Positions 6,942 through 16,664 are shown, counted from the stretch's first letter. The stretch: 64,000 nucleotides of DNA from Methylobacterium sp. (GCA_020252645.1 JADCCN010000006.1:1-64000); one strand, 5' to 3'. Numbers and translations are program-made. Notes: generated by a model not told the origin, from the letters alone.

Positions 6942-7591
6942 GCGCGCAACGTCTTTCCGGCCGGGTGGTCATTGCCACGCATAATGCGGGCAAGCTCGCG
7001 GAAATGCGCGATCTTCTTGAGCCCTATGGCCTCGAAATCGTCTCGGCGGGCGAACTCGGCCTGCCTGAGCCCAGGGAAGACGGCATGATGTTCGCCGAAA
7101 ACGCGGCCATCAAGGCCCACGCCGCCGCGAAGGCCTCGGGCCTGCCGGCCATCGCCGATGATTCCGGCCTCGCGATCGATGCGCTCGATGGCGCTCCGGG
7201 CCTCTTTACCGCCGATTGGGCGGGACTCCCCCGTGACTGGATGCGCGCCATGGCCCGCGTGAAGGCCGAGCTTGAGGCGCGCGAGATCGAGATGGCGGGC
7301 GCACCCGCGCGGTTCGTCTCGGCGCTGGTCGTCGCCTGGCCGGACGGGGAAACCCTTCTGGCCGAAGGGCGTTGTTTCGGCCATCTCACCTGGCCGCCGC
7401 GCGGGGAAGCGGGTTTCGGCTATGATCCGATCTTCGTGCCGGAGGGCGGGAGCCGCACGTTCTCCGAGCTTTCCCGCGAGGAAAAGCACGGGATACGCGA
7501 GGAAGGCGGCCGGCTCACGGGCCTTTCGCATCGTGCCAGGGCTTTCATCCGGCTCATCGAGAAGGCCGGACTGAAGAAGGTTTCCGAATGA
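6938..7591 (+). CDS. rdgB: Non-canonical purine NTP pyrophosphatase, RdgB/HAM1 family
   Basis: 217 aa. The enzyme hydrolyses dITP, dXTP and XTP to monophosphates, keeping deaminated purines out of DNA and RNA. Motifs: [20 protein letters not shown] at the N-terminus, [20 protein letters not shown] in the active site, and [16 protein letters not shown] toward the C-terminus. Start and stop both overlap neighbours by ATGA (rph upstream, hemW downstream), so the three genes are translationally coupled. Confidence 0.96.
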   Translation: MSAQRLSGRVVIATHNAGKLAEMRDLLEPYGLEIVSAGELGLPEPREDGMMFAENAAIKAHAAAKASGLPAIADDSGLAIDALDGAPGLFTADWAGLPRDWMRAMARVKAELEAREIEMAGAPARFVSALVVAWPDGETLLAEGRCFGHLTWPPRGEAGFGYDPIFVPEGGSRTFSELSREEKHGIREEGGRLTGLSHRARAFIRLIEKAGLKKVSE

Positions 7592-8760
7592 GCGCGCTCA
7601 TCCTCCCGCCCTTCGATGCCGGCTTCGGCGTCTATGTGCATTGGCCCTTCTGCCAGGCGAAATGCCCCTATTGCGATTTCAACAGCCATGTCCGCCGCGC
7701 CGGCATCGACGAGGCGCGCTTTGTCGCGGCCTTCCGGCGCGAATTGCAACACATGCGCGAGATGGCGCCGGGCCGCACGGTCTCCTCCATCTTCTTCGGC
7801 GGCGGCACGCCCTCGCTGATGAAGCCCGAGACCGTCGGCGGGATTCTGGAGGCGATTGGCGAGAACTGGGCGATTGCGCCGGATTGCGAGATCTCGCTCG
7901 AAGCCAACCCCACGAGCGTGGAAGCGGGCCGCTTCCGCGGCTATCGCGCGGCGGGCGTGAACCGCGTCTCGCTCGGCGTGCAGGCGTTGAATGATGCGGA
8001 TCTCAAGTCGCTGGGGCGGCTGCACAATGTCGCGGAGGCTTTGGTCGCGGTTTCCACCGCCGCCTCGATCTTTGATCGCTGCTCCTTCGATCTCATCTAT
8101 GCCCGCCCGGGACAGACCGTGGCGGCATGGCGCGAGGAACTCGTCGAGGCGCTCGCGCATGCGCCGACGCATCTCTCGCTCTACCAGCTGACCATCGAGG
8201 AGGGCACGGCCTTCCATGCGTTGCACGCCGCAGGGAAACTGATCACGCCGGAAGAGGACGCCGCGCGTGCGCTCTTCGATGAGACGCAGGAGATCTGCTC
8301 GAAATTCGGCATGCCGGCCTACGAGGTGTCGAACCACGCGAAGCCGGGCCATGAATGCCGCCACAACCTGCTCTACTGGCGTTATGGCGAATATGCCGGG
8401 GTGGGCCCCGGCGCGCATGGAAGGCTTGTGACCAGCCGCGGTCGCCGCGCCTTCGCCACCGAGAAGAGCCCCGAGGCCTGGCTGGATTATGTCGAGCGCG
8501 ACGGCCATGGCATCGTTTCCGACGAGGCGCTCAACCATGAGGCCGAGGGTGACGAATTCCTGCTGATGGGCCTGCGCCTTTCCGAAGGGATCGACCCCGC
8601 TCGCTTCCGGCTGCTGCGCGGCCGCGATTTCGAGGCCGCGCGCGTCGAGGCTCTCGTCGAGGAAAACCTGATCGAGTTCTGCCCGGATCATCGCCGTCTG
8701 CGCGTCACGCGTGCCGGTTTCCCGGTGCTTGATGCGATCGTGGCCGATCTCGCCGCCTGA
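7588..8760 (+). CDS. hemW: Radical SAM family heme chaperone HemW
   Basis: 390 aa. The N-terminus has YVHWPFCQAKCPYCDFNSH, whose CxxxCxxC set binds the radical-SAM 4Fe-4S cluster; the extra Cys after CPYC is absent (CDF), which is the HemW/HemN-like pattern. The GGGTPSLM and SLEANPTS blocks and a C-terminal HemN domain (HNLLYWRYGEYAGVGPGAHG) follow. It was formerly annotated as coproporphyrinogen III oxidase, but this group inserts heme rather than oxidising the porphyrinogen. Last gene of rph-rdgB-hemW; it ends in a hairpin shared with the convergent lipoprotein gene. Confidence 0.94.
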   Translation: MSALILPPFDAGFGVYVHWPFCQAKCPYCDFNSHVRRAGIDEARFVAAFRRELQHMREMAPGRTVSSIFFGGGTPSLMKPETVGGILEAIGENWAIAPDCEISLEANPTSVEAGRFRGYRAAGVNRVSLGVQALNDADLKSLGRLHNVAEALVAVSTAASIFDRCSFDLIYARPGQTVAAWREELVEALAHAPTHLSLYQLTIEEGTAFHALHAAGKLITPEEDAARALFDETQEICSKFGMPAYEVSNHAKPGHECRHNLLYWRYGEYAGVGPGAHGRLVTSRGRRAFATEKSPEAWLDYVERDGHGIVSDEALNHEAEGDEFLLMGLRLSEGIDPARFRLLRGRDFEAARVEALVEENLIEFCPDHRRLRVTRAGFPVLDAIVADLAA

Positions 8761-8775
8761 GGCGGGAACGCCTCA
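8758..8775. terminator. Perfect hairpin holding both convergent stop codons
   Basis: TGAGGCG-GGAA-CGCCTCA: a 7-bp perfect stem with a 4-nt loop. The first TGA is the hemW stop and the final TCA is the stop (TGA on the minus strand) of the lipoprotein gene. There is no T-run, so termination strength is uncertain. Confidence 0.55.
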
Positions 8776-9978
8776 GTTCCCTGCGAAGCTTGTCGGCGCG
8801 CTCGAGATCGCCCGCGCGTTGCCGCCGCGGATCTCGAAAACCGCGATGCCGCGGTCATTGAGGCCATTGGTGCGAAAGCGGAACACGCCATCCTGCCCGG
8901 CAAAGCCATTGGGGTTCGTGAGGTTGTTTTCAGCAAAACGCTGGGCGCCATAGGCCTGGGTCAGCGCGCTGGCAAGCGTCACCGCATCATAGGAAAGCGT
9001 TGCGAGCCGCGTCGGCGTGCTGCCGAAACGCTGCTGGTAGCGCGTGGCGAGCGCGTTGAAGCGCGAATTGTCGGGTGCCGCGAACCATGCACCTTCGAGC
9101 GCCGGCAGGGCGATGGCGCGCGGATCATTCCAGATGCCGGTCGAGATCAACTGCGTGGAACGGCTGTTGATGCCCTGGGCCGCGAGTTGCTGCATCACCG
9201 CGGCAAGGCCATCCGCGCCCTCGCCGACGAAGAGCGTATCGGACTGGTTCATCACATCCTTCAGGCGCTGCGCGGCCTGGCTGATGGAGGCCGTATTGCC
9301 CGGCTGATAGCGCTCCACGCGCGTGACCCGGCTGCCCTGCTGGTTCGCAACCGACATGAACTCCGCCTCGATCACATTGCCATAGGCGGTCTGCGGAATG
9401 AGCGCCGCGAAGGCCTTCTTCCCGCGTGATTGGGCGAAGCCGACCACGCGCTGCACATCGGATTGCGGCAGGAAGCTCAGGAGAAAGACACCCCGCTGAG
9501 CCACGCCGGCATCCGAGGAGAAGGCGATCATCGGCTTGCCGGCGGGGCGAAGCACGGCTGCGGCGGCCTGCACATTCGGCGCGAAAAGCGGACCGAGCAC
9601 AAGTTCCGCGCCCTCCTGCACGGCCTCCTGCGCCGCGAGGCGCGCACCTTCGGGCGTTCCGCGATCATCCTTCACGATGATCTGGATATTGGATGAGGCC
9701 GCATTGCCGCCGGAGAAATCCTCCACCGCAAGCTCAGCGGCATTGCGCAGGCTCTGAGCGGCGGCCTGACCGTTCTGAGAGGAGATCGGCAGGATGAGGG
9801 CAACCTTCACCGAGCCATTGCCGATCACGTCACCGGCGGCATTCTGGGGCTGCACCGGTTCATTATCGGACGAAAGACCGAGCGAATCCAGAGGGGAGCC
9901 TGCGCAGGCCGCGAGAAGCCCGGCCAATATCAGGCCGGCGCCGAGCCGGCCTGCCCGGGAAAGATCCCACCGCATCAT
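8773..9978 (-). CDS. LppC-like lipoprotein, penicillin-binding protein activator family
   Basis: About 401 aa from the tandem ATGs at 9978/9975, chosen because GGAGG lies 4-7 nt upstream; the ORF is open to 10008. A lipoprotein signal peptide with a lipobox ending LLAAC is visible, then a periplasmic-binding fold (VALILPISSQNGQAAAQSLR, IIVKDDRGTPEGARLAAQEA, STGIWNDPRAIALPALEGAW). This architecture matches the LppC/LpoA-like family annotated as activators of peptidoglycan synthases, although the alphaproteobacterial members are poorly tested. It is divergent from rsmI, as is common for this pair. Confidence 0.85.
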   Translation of the reverse strand: MMRWDLSRAGRLGAGLILAGLLAACAGSPLDSLGLSSDNEPVQPQNAAGDVIGNGSVKVALILPISSQNGQAAAQSLRNAAELAVEDFSGGNAASSNIQIIVKDDRGTPEGARLAAQEAVQEGAELVLGPLFAPNVQAAAAVLRPAGKPMIAFSSDAGVAQRGVFLLSFLPQSDVQRVVGFAQSRGKKAFAALIPQTAYGNVIEAEFMSVANQQGSRVTRVERYQPGNTASISQAAQRLKDVMNQSDTLFVGEGADGLAAVMQQLAAQGINSRSTQLISTGIWNDPRAIALPALEGAWFAAPDNSRFNALATRYQQRFGSTPTRLATLSYDAVTLASALTQAYGAQRFAENNLTNPNGFAGQDGVFRFRTNGLNDRGIAVFEIRGGNARAISSAPTSFAGN

Positions 9979-10215
9979 TCCGCCTCCTTCTCCGATGCTT
10001 CCGACCATATGCGCGGAGCCCGCTGATCGCTGGCCGATGCCAAGGCCTCTCGAAATACCCTCTATCTCCTCTACCCTGACAAAGAATCGTTAACTTTGTC
10101 AGCCGCAAGGCCCGCAAAGCCACAGCTTGCGGAAAACCGTCATCCCGTGCTTGGAGAGAGACGGCCCGCATGCCACGGGAGCGATCGAAACAGGGCAGGC
10201 CAGCAAGGGCGGCGC

Positions 10216-11094
10216 ATGGCGCATTACCTGATCCGGGGCGAACGTTTCGAGGCCGGGCCGGTCGAGCCGGGTCTGCATTTCGTGGCGACCCCAATCGGCA
10301 ACCTGCGGGACATCACCCTCCGTGCCCTCGACACGCTTGCGCGGGCCGATCTCATCCTTGCGGAGGATACGCGCGTCACGAAAGCTCTCCTCACCCATTT
10401 CGGCATCACAACGCATCTTTATGCCTATCACGAACACAATGCCGCGCGGCAGGAAGCGGGGCTTCTCGCGCGGCTCGGGGCGGGCGAAACGCTGGCGCTG
10501 GTGAGCGATGCCGGCACGCCGATCATCTCCGATCCCGGCCAGAGGCTCGCCCGCGCCGCCCTCGCCGAAGGCTTGCCGGTGACAACCGAGCCCGGCGCTT
10601 GCGCTGTTCTCGCCGCCCTTGTGCTTGCCGGGCTTCCGGCCGATCGCTTCTTCTTCGAAGGCTTCCTGCCGGCGAAAGCGGGCGAAAGGCGGCGCCGCAT
10701 TCGCGAGGTTTCCGGGATTTGCGCAACGCTTGTGCTGTTCGAGGCACCGCACCGGGTGGCCGAGACCATGGCCGATCTCGCGAGCCTGCTCGGCAACCGC
10801 GAGGTGGCGCTTGCGCGCGAACTCACCAAGAAATTCGAGACCGTGCGTCGGGGCACCCTGCCGGATCTCGCAGCGGCTCTGGCGGTGGAAGGCCCGCCCA
10901 AGGGCGAGATCGTGCTGGTGATCGGCCCGCCCGAGGCCGAGGGGCCGGCGGGCGAGGACCGGATTGATGCAGCCCTGCATGCGGCCCTCGAAAAACACTC
11001 GCAGCGCGATGCGGTGGAGATCGTCGCGGGCGAACTGGGGCTCAAGCGCCGTGAGGTCTATGCCCGCGCGCTGCGCCTCTCGGAGAAGGATTAG
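10216..11094 (+). CDS. rsmI: 16S rRNA (cytidine1402-2'-O)-methyltransferase RsmI
   Basis: 292 aa from MAHYLIRGER; the ORF extends upstream to 10096 but without family similarity. RsmI 2'-O-methylates C1402 in the ribosomal P site. Tetrapyrrole-methylase-fold blocks are clear: FVATPIGNLRDITLRALDTL, LAEDTRVTKALLTHFGI, YHEHN and LVSDAGTPIISDPGQRLA, with a C-terminal KRREVYARAL helix region. It ends in TAG and is followed 4 bp later by yraN, the usual order lppC<>rsmI-yraN-gshB. Confidence 0.96.
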   Translation: MAHYLIRGERFEAGPVEPGLHFVATPIGNLRDITLRALDTLARADLILAEDTRVTKALLTHFGITTHLYAYHEHNAARQEAGLLARLGAGETLALVSDAGTPIISDPGQRLARAALAEGLPVTTEPGACAVLAALVLAGLPADRFFFEGFLPAKAGERRRRIREVSGICATLVLFEAPHRVAETMADLASLLGNREVALARELTKKFETVRRGTLPDLAAALAVEGPPKGEIVLVIGPPEAEGPAGEDRIDAALHAALEKHSQRDAVEIVAGELGLKRREVYARALRLSEKD

Positions 11095-11098
11095 GCGC

Positions 11099-11458
11099 AT
11101 GGATCGGCGCGCGGCCTATCTCTTCGGGCTCGATGCCGAATTCTGGGCGGAAATCCTCCTGCGCCTCAAGGGCTATCGCATCCTCGCGCGGCGCTTCCTT
11201 GCGGCCGGCGCCGAAATCGACCTTGTGGCCCGGCGCGGCGGCACGCTGATCTTTGTCGAGGTGAAGGCGCGCCCCACGCTCGATGACGCGCTGATCACTC
11301 TCACCCCGCAAAAGCTTGCCCGCATCGGGCGGGGCGCGCGAGCCTTCCTCGCGAGCATGCCCGCCATGCCCGAAACCATCCGCTGCGATGCGATCCTCAT
11401 TGCACCCGGCGCGCTTCCTCGCCATATCAAGGCGATCGGCGAATTGGCCCTCGACTGA
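11099..11458 (+). CDS. YraN family endonuclease-like protein (UPF0102)
   Basis: 119 aa from MDRRAAYLFG. The Holliday-junction-resolvase-like core is visible: FLAAGAEIDLVARRGGTLIF followed by VEVKAR, giving the E-x(n)-D-x(n)-ExK pattern of PD-(D/E)xK nucleases. Activity is not established for the family. It is tightly linked to rsmI upstream and to gshB 15 bp downstream. Confidence 0.93.
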   Translation: MDRRAAYLFGLDAEFWAEILLRLKGYRILARRFLAAGAEIDLVARRGGTLIFVEVKARPTLDDALITLTPQKLARIGRGARAFLASMPAMPETIRCDAILIAPGALPRHIKAIGELALD

Positions 11459-11473
11459 TGGGCAGCCCTTCTG

Positions 11474-12439
11474 ATGAACCAGGCACCTCCCATGAGCTTA
11501 CGCGTCGCGGTCCAGATGGACCCCATCGAGAAGATCAGCATCACCGGCGATTCCACCTTCGCCCTGATGCTGGAAGCCGAGGCGCGCGGGCATGACATGG
11601 TGGTCTATGGCCCCGATCACCTGTCGCTGAAGGATAATCACCTCACGGCCCGCGTGCGGCCCGTCAGCGTGCGCGACGAGAAGGGCAACCACGCCGATCT
11701 TGGCGAGGAGACGCGCGTCGATCTCGGCACCTTCGATGTCGTCCTGATGCGGCAGGACCCGCCCTTCGACATGAACTACACCACGGCGACGCATCTGCTC
11801 GACCGCATCCACCCGAAGACGCTGGTGGTGAACGACCCCACCTCCGTGCGCAACGCGCCGGAGAAGATCCTCGTCAACGAATTCCCGGACCTCATGCCGC
11901 CCACACTCGTGAGCCGCGACCGGCAGGAAATCGAGGCCTTCCGCGCCGAGCATGGCGACCTCGTGATGAAGCCGCTCTACGGCAATGGCGGCGCCGGCGT
12001 TTTCAAGGTCGGCCGCGAGGACGAAAACTTCAACGGCTTCTTCGATCTCTTCGCGGGCCTCAGCCGCGAGCCCTGGATGATCCAGAAATTCCTTCCGGCC
12101 GTGAAGGCCGGCGACAAGCGCATCATCCTGGTCGATGGCATCGCGAAGGGCGCGCTCAATCGCGTGCCGGCAGCCGGCGACATCCGCGCCAATCTCGTGC
12201 GCGGCGGTGCCGGGCAGGCGACCGACCTCACCCCGCGCGAGAAGGAAATCTGCGCGCGGATCGGCCCGGTGCTGAAGGAACGCGGGCTCATCTTCGTGGG
12301 CATCGACGTGATCGACGGGAACCTCACCGAGATCAATGTGACATCCCCGACAGGCCTGCGCGGAATCAAGCGCCTTGGCGGGCCGGATCTCGCGGTCGAC
12401 ATCTGGGATGCGATCGAACATCGCCTCGGGCGGAGCTGA
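11474..12439 (+). CDS. gshB: Glutathione synthase
   Basis: 321 aa; a second Met at 11492 ([14 protein letters not shown]) fits the family start equally well. It joins gamma-glutamylcysteine and glycine using ATP. Typical blocks: [60 protein letters not shown], the ATP-grasp loop [15 protein letters not shown], and [16 protein letters not shown] near the end. Fourth gene of the rsmI-yraN-gshB-glnD run; glnD starts 4 bp after its stop. Confidence 0.97.
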   Translation: MNQAPPMSLRVAVQMDPIEKISITGDSTFALMLEAEARGHDMVVYGPDHLSLKDNHLTARVRPVSVRDEKGNHADLGEETRVDLGTFDVVLMRQDPPFDMNYTTATHLLDRIHPKTLVVNDPTSVRNAPEKILVNEFPDLMPPTLVSRDRQEIEAFRAEHGDLVMKPLYGNGGAGVFKVGREDENFNGFFDLFAGLSREPWMIQKFLPAVKAGDKRIILVDGIAKGALNRVPAAGDIRANLVRGGAGQATDLTPREKEICARIGPVLKERGLIFVGIDVIDGNLTEINVTSPTGLRGIKRLGGPDLAVDIWDAIEHRLGRS

Positions 12440-12443
12440 ACGC

Positions 12444-15197
12444 ATGCCCGAGGCCGCGATCCCCCCCTTCCCGCTGGAGCGCGTGAATGCTGCGCCGGAT
12501 GCCGAAGCGGCGCGCGCGGCCTTCCTTGCCGAGGCGCGGCCCTACCTGCTCGATGCGCGCAAACGGGCGGAAATGCTGCTCTCGGCCCAGGGGGGGCGCG
12601 CCTGCGCCACCGCATTGTGCTTGGCCCAGGACCGCGTGATCGCGGCGCTCTACGACCTCGTGACCACGCGCCTCTACCCGAACCCCAATCCTTCCGCAGG
12701 CGAGCATCTCGCCATCGTGGCTGTCGGCGGCTACGGGCGCGGCACGCTCGCGCCGGGTTCGGACACGGATATCCTCTTCCTGCTGCCGGTCTCGACCCCC
12801 TGGGCCGAGAGCGTGGCGGAGGCCATGCTCTATGTTCTGTGGGATCTCGGCCTCAAGGTCGGCCATTCCACCCGCACCCTCGACGAATGCATCCGCACGG
12901 GGCGGGAGGACCTGACGATCCGCACGGCACTTCTGGAATCGCGGCGCATCGCCGGCGAGGATCGGATTTTCCGCGAGTTCGAGACCCGCTTCGACAAGCA
13001 GGTCGTCGCCGGCCGCGCGGCGGAATTCGCCCATGCGAAGCTCTCAGAGCGCGACGAGCGCATCGCGCGGGCCGGGCTCTCGCGCTATCTCGTCGAGCCA
13101 AACGTGAAGGAAGGCAAGGGCGGCCAGCGCGACCTGCAGACGCTCTTCTGGATCGCCAAGTTCGTCTACCGCGTCAAGACGCTGGAAGGCCTCGTGGAAG
13201 CGGGCGTGTTCACCCGCCGCGAGATGCGCCTGTTCGAGCGCTGCGAGGAATTCCTCTGGCGCGTGCGCTGCCACATGCATTTCGTGGCCGGGCGCCCGGA
13301 GGAGCGCCTCACCTTCGACATGCAGCGCCTTGTCGCGCAGCGCATGGGCTATCACGGCCGCGACACGCTGAGCGCGGTCGAGCGCTTCATGAAGCACTAC
13401 TTCCTCGTGGCGAAGGAAGTGGGCGATCTCTCCGCCATTCTCTGTGCCGATCTTGAAATGCGCGAGAAGAAACCCCGCGCGATGCTCGATCGCTTCATGG
13501 GTCGGTTCCGCCGCCGCTCGCGCGCGCTCGGCGGCGCGGCCGGTTTCCGGGTGGAAAACAACCGCCTCGCAATCGAAAGCCCGGATGTCTTCGCGAAGGA
13601 CCCGGTCAATCTCATCCGGCTTTTCTGGTTCGCGGACCAGAACCGGCTCGACCTGCACCCGGCAACCTCGCGGGCGGTGACGCTGAACCTGCGCCTGATC
13701 ACCGAAACCCTGCGCGCGAATGCGGAAGCCAACCGGCTGTTCCTGGAGATCCTCACCTCCCGCAACAGCCCGGAGGCCGTGCTGCGGCTGATGCACGAGA
13801 CCGGTGTTCTGGGCCGTTTCATCCCGGAATTCCAGCGCATCAGCTCCATGATGCAATTTTCGATGTATCACCATTTCACGGTGGACGAGCACATATTGCG
13901 CTGCATCGGCCTGCTGGCGAAACTCGATTCGGGCGAATTGGGCGAAGATCACCCGCTTTCGCACAACCTTTTGCCGAACATCGCCAATCGCCGCGCGCTC
14001 TATGTCGCGCTTTTCCTGCATGATATCGGCAAGGGCCGGCGCGAGGCGCATGAAATCGTTGGCGCGCGCATCGCCCGCTCGCTCTGCCCGCGCCTCGGCC
14101 TCTCGCCGCAGGAAACCGAGCTGGTGGCCTGGCTCGTGGAGAAGCATCTCGTGATGTCGCAGACCGCCCAGAGCCGCGACATCGCCGATCCGCGCACCAT
14201 CCAGAGTTTCGCGGAAACGGTTCAGACACTGGAACGCCTGCGGCTGCTGCTCATCCTCACGGTCTGCGACATACGCGGCGTCGGCCCCGGCGTCTGGAAC
14301 GGCTGGAAGGGCCAGCTCCTGCGCGCACTCTATCGCGAGACCGAGATGGTGATCACCGGCGATCTTGGCGGAGTGGAGCGTTCGGCGCGCATCGAGGCGG
14401 CCATCGCGGAATTGCACAAAGGCCTTGCGGATTGGTCGGAAGCGCAGTTCAGAGCCTATGCGCGCCGCCACAACCCTGCCTACTGGATCAAGGTCGATCT
14501 TGCGAACCAGATCCGCCATGCCCGGCTCGTCGAGAAGGGCATGAAATCCGGCGACCATTTCCAGGTCGATTTCACGACAGACGGCTTCCGGGGCGTAACG
14601 GAACTCGTCGTGCTGGCGATCGACCATCCGCGCCTGCTCTCGATCCTCACCGGTGCCTGCGCGGCGGCGGGCGCCAACATCGTCGAAGCGCAGATCTTCA
14701 CCACCAATGACGGTTTCGCACTCGATACCATCAACATCTCGCGCGCCTTCACGGAGGATGCCGATGAAATGCGTCGCGCGGATCGCGTCGCCCGTCACAT
14801 CATCGCGACGCTGAAAGGCGAGGTGAAACTGCCGGAAATCGTAGCCTCGCGCTCGGCGCAGGCGCCGGTTTCGGAAGCATTCACCGTGGCGCCGGAAGTG
14901 GTGATCGACAATGAGCTTTCAGCAAAATCAACCGTGGTCGAGGTCACCGGTCTCGACCGGCCGGGCCTCCTCTATGCGCTCACGACAGAGATCGGCAAGC
15001 AGAACCTCAACATCAATTCAGCACGCATCGTCACCTATGGCGAGAAGGCGGTGGACGTGTTCTACGTCACGGACCTCACAGGCGGGAAACTGATGCAGCC
15101 GCCGCGGCAGGCGCGACTGAAGAAGGAGTTGCTGGCCGTGCTGGCACGGCCCGGACAGGTGGACGCCAAAACGAAATCCGGGGCGGATGCGGCTTGA
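12444..15197 (+). CDS. glnD: Bifunctional uridylyltransferase/uridylyl-removing enzyme GlnD
   Basis: 917 aa from MPEAAIPPFP. GlnD senses glutamine and uridylylates or deuridylylates PII proteins, so it controls nitrogen metabolism. Domains in order: nucleotidyltransferase with GYGRGTLAPGSDTDILFLLP (about residues 95-115); the GlnD helical region; an HD domain with LFLHDIGKGRREAHEIVG (about 525-545); two C-terminal ACT domains (VLAIDHPRLLSILTGACAAA, and VTGLDRPGLLYALTTEIGKQ). Length is normal and no catalytic motif is missing. It follows gshB closely. Confidence 0.97.
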   Translation: MPEAAIPPFPLERVNAAPDAEAARAAFLAEARPYLLDARKRAEMLLSAQGGRACATALCLAQDRVIAALYDLVTTRLYPNPNPSAGEHLAIVAVGGYGRGTLAPGSDTDILFLLPVSTPWAESVAEAMLYVLWDLGLKVGHSTRTLDECIRTGREDLTIRTALLESRRIAGEDRIFREFETRFDKQVVAGRAAEFAHAKLSERDERIARAGLSRYLVEPNVKEGKGGQRDLQTLFWIAKFVYRVKTLEGLVEAGVFTRREMRLFERCEEFLWRVRCHMHFVAGRPEERLTFDMQRLVAQRMGYHGRDTLSAVERFMKHYFLVAKEVGDLSAILCADLEMREKKPRAMLDRFMGRFRRRSRALGGAAGFRVENNRLAIESPDVFAKDPVNLIRLFWFADQNRLDLHPATSRAVTLNLRLITETLRANAEANRLFLEILTSRNSPEAVLRLMHETGVLGRFIPEFQRISSMMQFSMYHHFTVDEHILRCIGLLAKLDSGELGEDHPLSHNLLPNIANRRALYVALFLHDIGKGRREAHEIVGARIARSLCPRLGLSPQETELVAWLVEKHLVMSQTAQSRDIADPRTIQSFAETVQTLERLRLLLILTVCDIRGVGPGVWNGWKGQLLRALYRETEMVITGDLGGVERSARIEAAIAELHKGLADWSEAQFRAYARRHNPAYWIKVDLANQIRHARLVEKGMKSGDHFQVDFTTDGFRGVTELVVLAIDHPRLLSILTGACAAAGANIVEAQIFTTNDGFALDTINISRAFTEDADEMRRADRVARHIIATLKGEVKLPEIVASRSAQAPVSEAFTVAPEVVIDNELSAKSTVVEVTGLDRPGLLYALTTEIGKQNLNINSARIVTYGEKAVDVFYVTDLTGGKLMQPPRQARLKKELLAVLARPGQVDAKTKSGADAA

Positions 15198-15241
15198 TTT
15201 TGGCGCTTCGAACCTCGATATCGCGTCGAGACGCTTGGATG

Positions 15242-15303
15242 CTTTCCAAGGTTCGACACTTTCCAAGGTTTGACACTTTCCAAGGTTCGACACTTTGCAA
15301 GGA
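15242..15303. repeat. 17-bp direct tandem repeats upstream of grpE
   Basis: Three full copies of CTTTCCAAGGTTCGACA (the second has T for C at position 13) and a partial fourth (CTTTGCAAGGA), ending 12 bp before the grpE start codon. They fill the glnD-grpE gap. One unit boundary contains TTTGACA, which could act as a -35 hexamer. The function is unknown: operator array, RNA element or slippage product. Confidence 0.8.
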
Positions 15304-15314
15304 CGGATGACACG

Positions 15315-15977
15315 ATGAGTGCTGAGGAGAAACGTGACGCCACGCCTGCGCCCGAAGCGGCCAGGGTGGAAAGCGAGCGCCTCGCCGCGCTCGAGCGCGA
15401 CAATTCCGATTTGAAGGACAGGCTGCTGCGCGCGCTTGCCGAGATGGAGAACCTGCGCCGGCGCACCGAACGCGAAATCCAGGATGCGCGCGCCTTCTCG
15501 ATCACCAGATTCGCCTCCGACATGGTGGGAACGGCGGATAACCTTCGCCGCGCCATCGAGAGCGCGCCGACGAGCGAGGAAGGCAAGGCCGAGCACGAGG
15601 CCATCGCCAAGGCGATCCAGCCGCTGCTCGACGGGGTTGCACTCACCGAACGCGAGCTGCTGAAGGCGCTGGAGAAGCATGGCGTGAAGCGCCGCGAGCC
15701 GGTGGGCGAGCGTTTCGATCCGCATCGCGATCAGGCGATGTTCGAGATCCCCGACGAATCCTTGCCCGCCGGCACGGTGATGCAGGTGATGCAGGTCGGC
15801 TACATGATCGGCGAGCGCGTGCTGCGCCCGGCCATGGTGGGCGTCTCCAGGGGCGGCCCGGCCCGGCCGGCCAACGAGGCGGAAGCCGAGAATCCGGCCG
15901 AAGGGCTCAGGCCGGAAATGCCGCGCCCCAACGGCCCGCAGGAGCCGCCGCGGCCGAAATTCGACAAGCGGGCCTGA
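15315..15977 (+). CDS. grpE: Nucleotide exchange factor GrpE
   Basis: 220 aa from MSAEEKRDAT; an in-frame start at 15270 lies inside the tandem repeats and is unlikely. GrpE releases ADP from DnaK. An N-terminal helix (ARVESERLAALERDNSDLKD, then LLRALAEMENLRRRTEREIQ) forms the long coiled coil. The C-terminal beta domain has ALEKHGVKRREPVGERFDPH and VMQVGYMIGERVLRPAMVGV. The tail after residue 185 is Pro/Glu-rich. Its partners dnaJ and dnaK lie at 21.7-25.4 kb, while hrcA is at 5 kb. Confidence 0.95.
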   Translation: MSAEEKRDATPAPEAARVESERLAALERDNSDLKDRLLRALAEMENLRRRTEREIQDARAFSITRFASDMVGTADNLRRAIESAPTSEEGKAEHEAIAKAIQPLLDGVALTERELLKALEKHGVKRREPVGERFDPHRDQAMFEIPDESLPAGTVMQVMQVGYMIGERVLRPAMVGVSRGGPARPANEAEAENPAEGLRPEMPRPNGPQEPPRPKFDKRA

Positions 15978-15998
15978 ACCCGGGGCGAAAACAGGAAA

Positions 15999-16021
15999 AG
16001 GCGGGCCAAATGCCCGCCTTC
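15999..16021. terminator. Bidirectional terminator between grpE and gpmA
   Basis: AAGGCGGGC-CAAAT-GCCCGCCTT, a 9-bp GC-rich perfect stem with a 5-nt loop. A-rich sequence lies on its left (AACAGGAAAA) and T-rich sequence on its right, so it can act for both convergent genes. Confidence 0.75.
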
Positions 16022-16043
16022 TGCTTTGCAGGAGGCGCGTCTC

Positions 16044-16664
16044 TCAGCCCTTCAGCACGTTAAGGCTGGCGATCGTCGTATCGGCGTTCAGCCGATAGAC
16101 CAGCGGCACGCCGGTATCGAGCTCGCGCGCGAGGATCTCGTCGGGCGTGAGGCCCTCCATCGCCATGATGAGCGCGCGCAGGCTGTTGCCATGGGCGGCC
16201 ACCAGCGTGCGCTTGCCCGCCATCACCTGCGGCAGGATGCGGTGGATATAGTAGGGCAGCACGCGCGCGGCGGTGTCCTTCAGGCTCTCGCCGCCCGGCG
16301 GGGGCACATCATAGGAGCGGCGCCAGATATGCACCTGCTCCTCGCCCCATTTTGCGCGGGCATCGTCCTTGTTGAGGCCGGAAAGCTCGCCGTAATCGCG
16401 CTCGTTCAGCGCAAGATCGCGGATCGTCTCGAGGCCGGGCTGGCCGAGTTCGCCGAGGATGAGCCGGCAGGTATGCTGCGCGCGCAGAAGATCGGAGGTG
16501 AAGGCGATATCGAAGCCGATACCCCTGGCCTTGAGCCGCTGCCCGGCAGCCCTCGCCTCGCCCACGCCTTTCTCGGTGAGGTCCGGATCCTTCCAGCCGG
16601 TGAACAGGTTCTTGAGGTTCCAGTCGCTCTGGCCATGGCGGCAGAGCACGAGCAGGCGATCCAT
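16044..16664 (-). CDS. gpmA: 2,3-bisphosphoglycerate-dependent phosphoglycerate mutase
   Basis: 206 aa from [16 protein letters not shown]; the ORF upstream to 16721 runs into a repeat. It interconverts 3- and 2-phosphoglycerate. The phosphohistidine motif [20 protein letters not shown] is intact, with [15 protein letters not shown] and [18 protein letters not shown] carrying the second catalytic His. Shorter than the E. coli form (~250 aa), as usual for alphaproteobacterial GpmA. Last gene of the minus-strand group beginning near 19.6 kb, but separated from it by a half repeat. Confidence 0.95.
   Translation of the reverse strand: MDRLLVLCRHGQSDWNLKNLFTGWKDPDLTEKGVGEARAAGQRLKARGIGFDIAFTSDLLRAQHTCRLILGELGQPGLETIRDLALNERDYGELSGLNKDDARAKWGEEQVHIWRRSYDVPPPGGESLKDTAARVLPYYIHRILPQVMAGKRTLVAAHGNSLRALIMAMEGLTPDEILARELDTGVPLVYRLNADTTIASLNVLKG

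Noticed and set aside
10009-10215. Start of rsmI at 10096, adding 40 residues.
   Set aside because: The extra residues have no similarity to the family, while MAHYLIRG at 10216 gives the normal length; the rest of this gap shows no clear signal.
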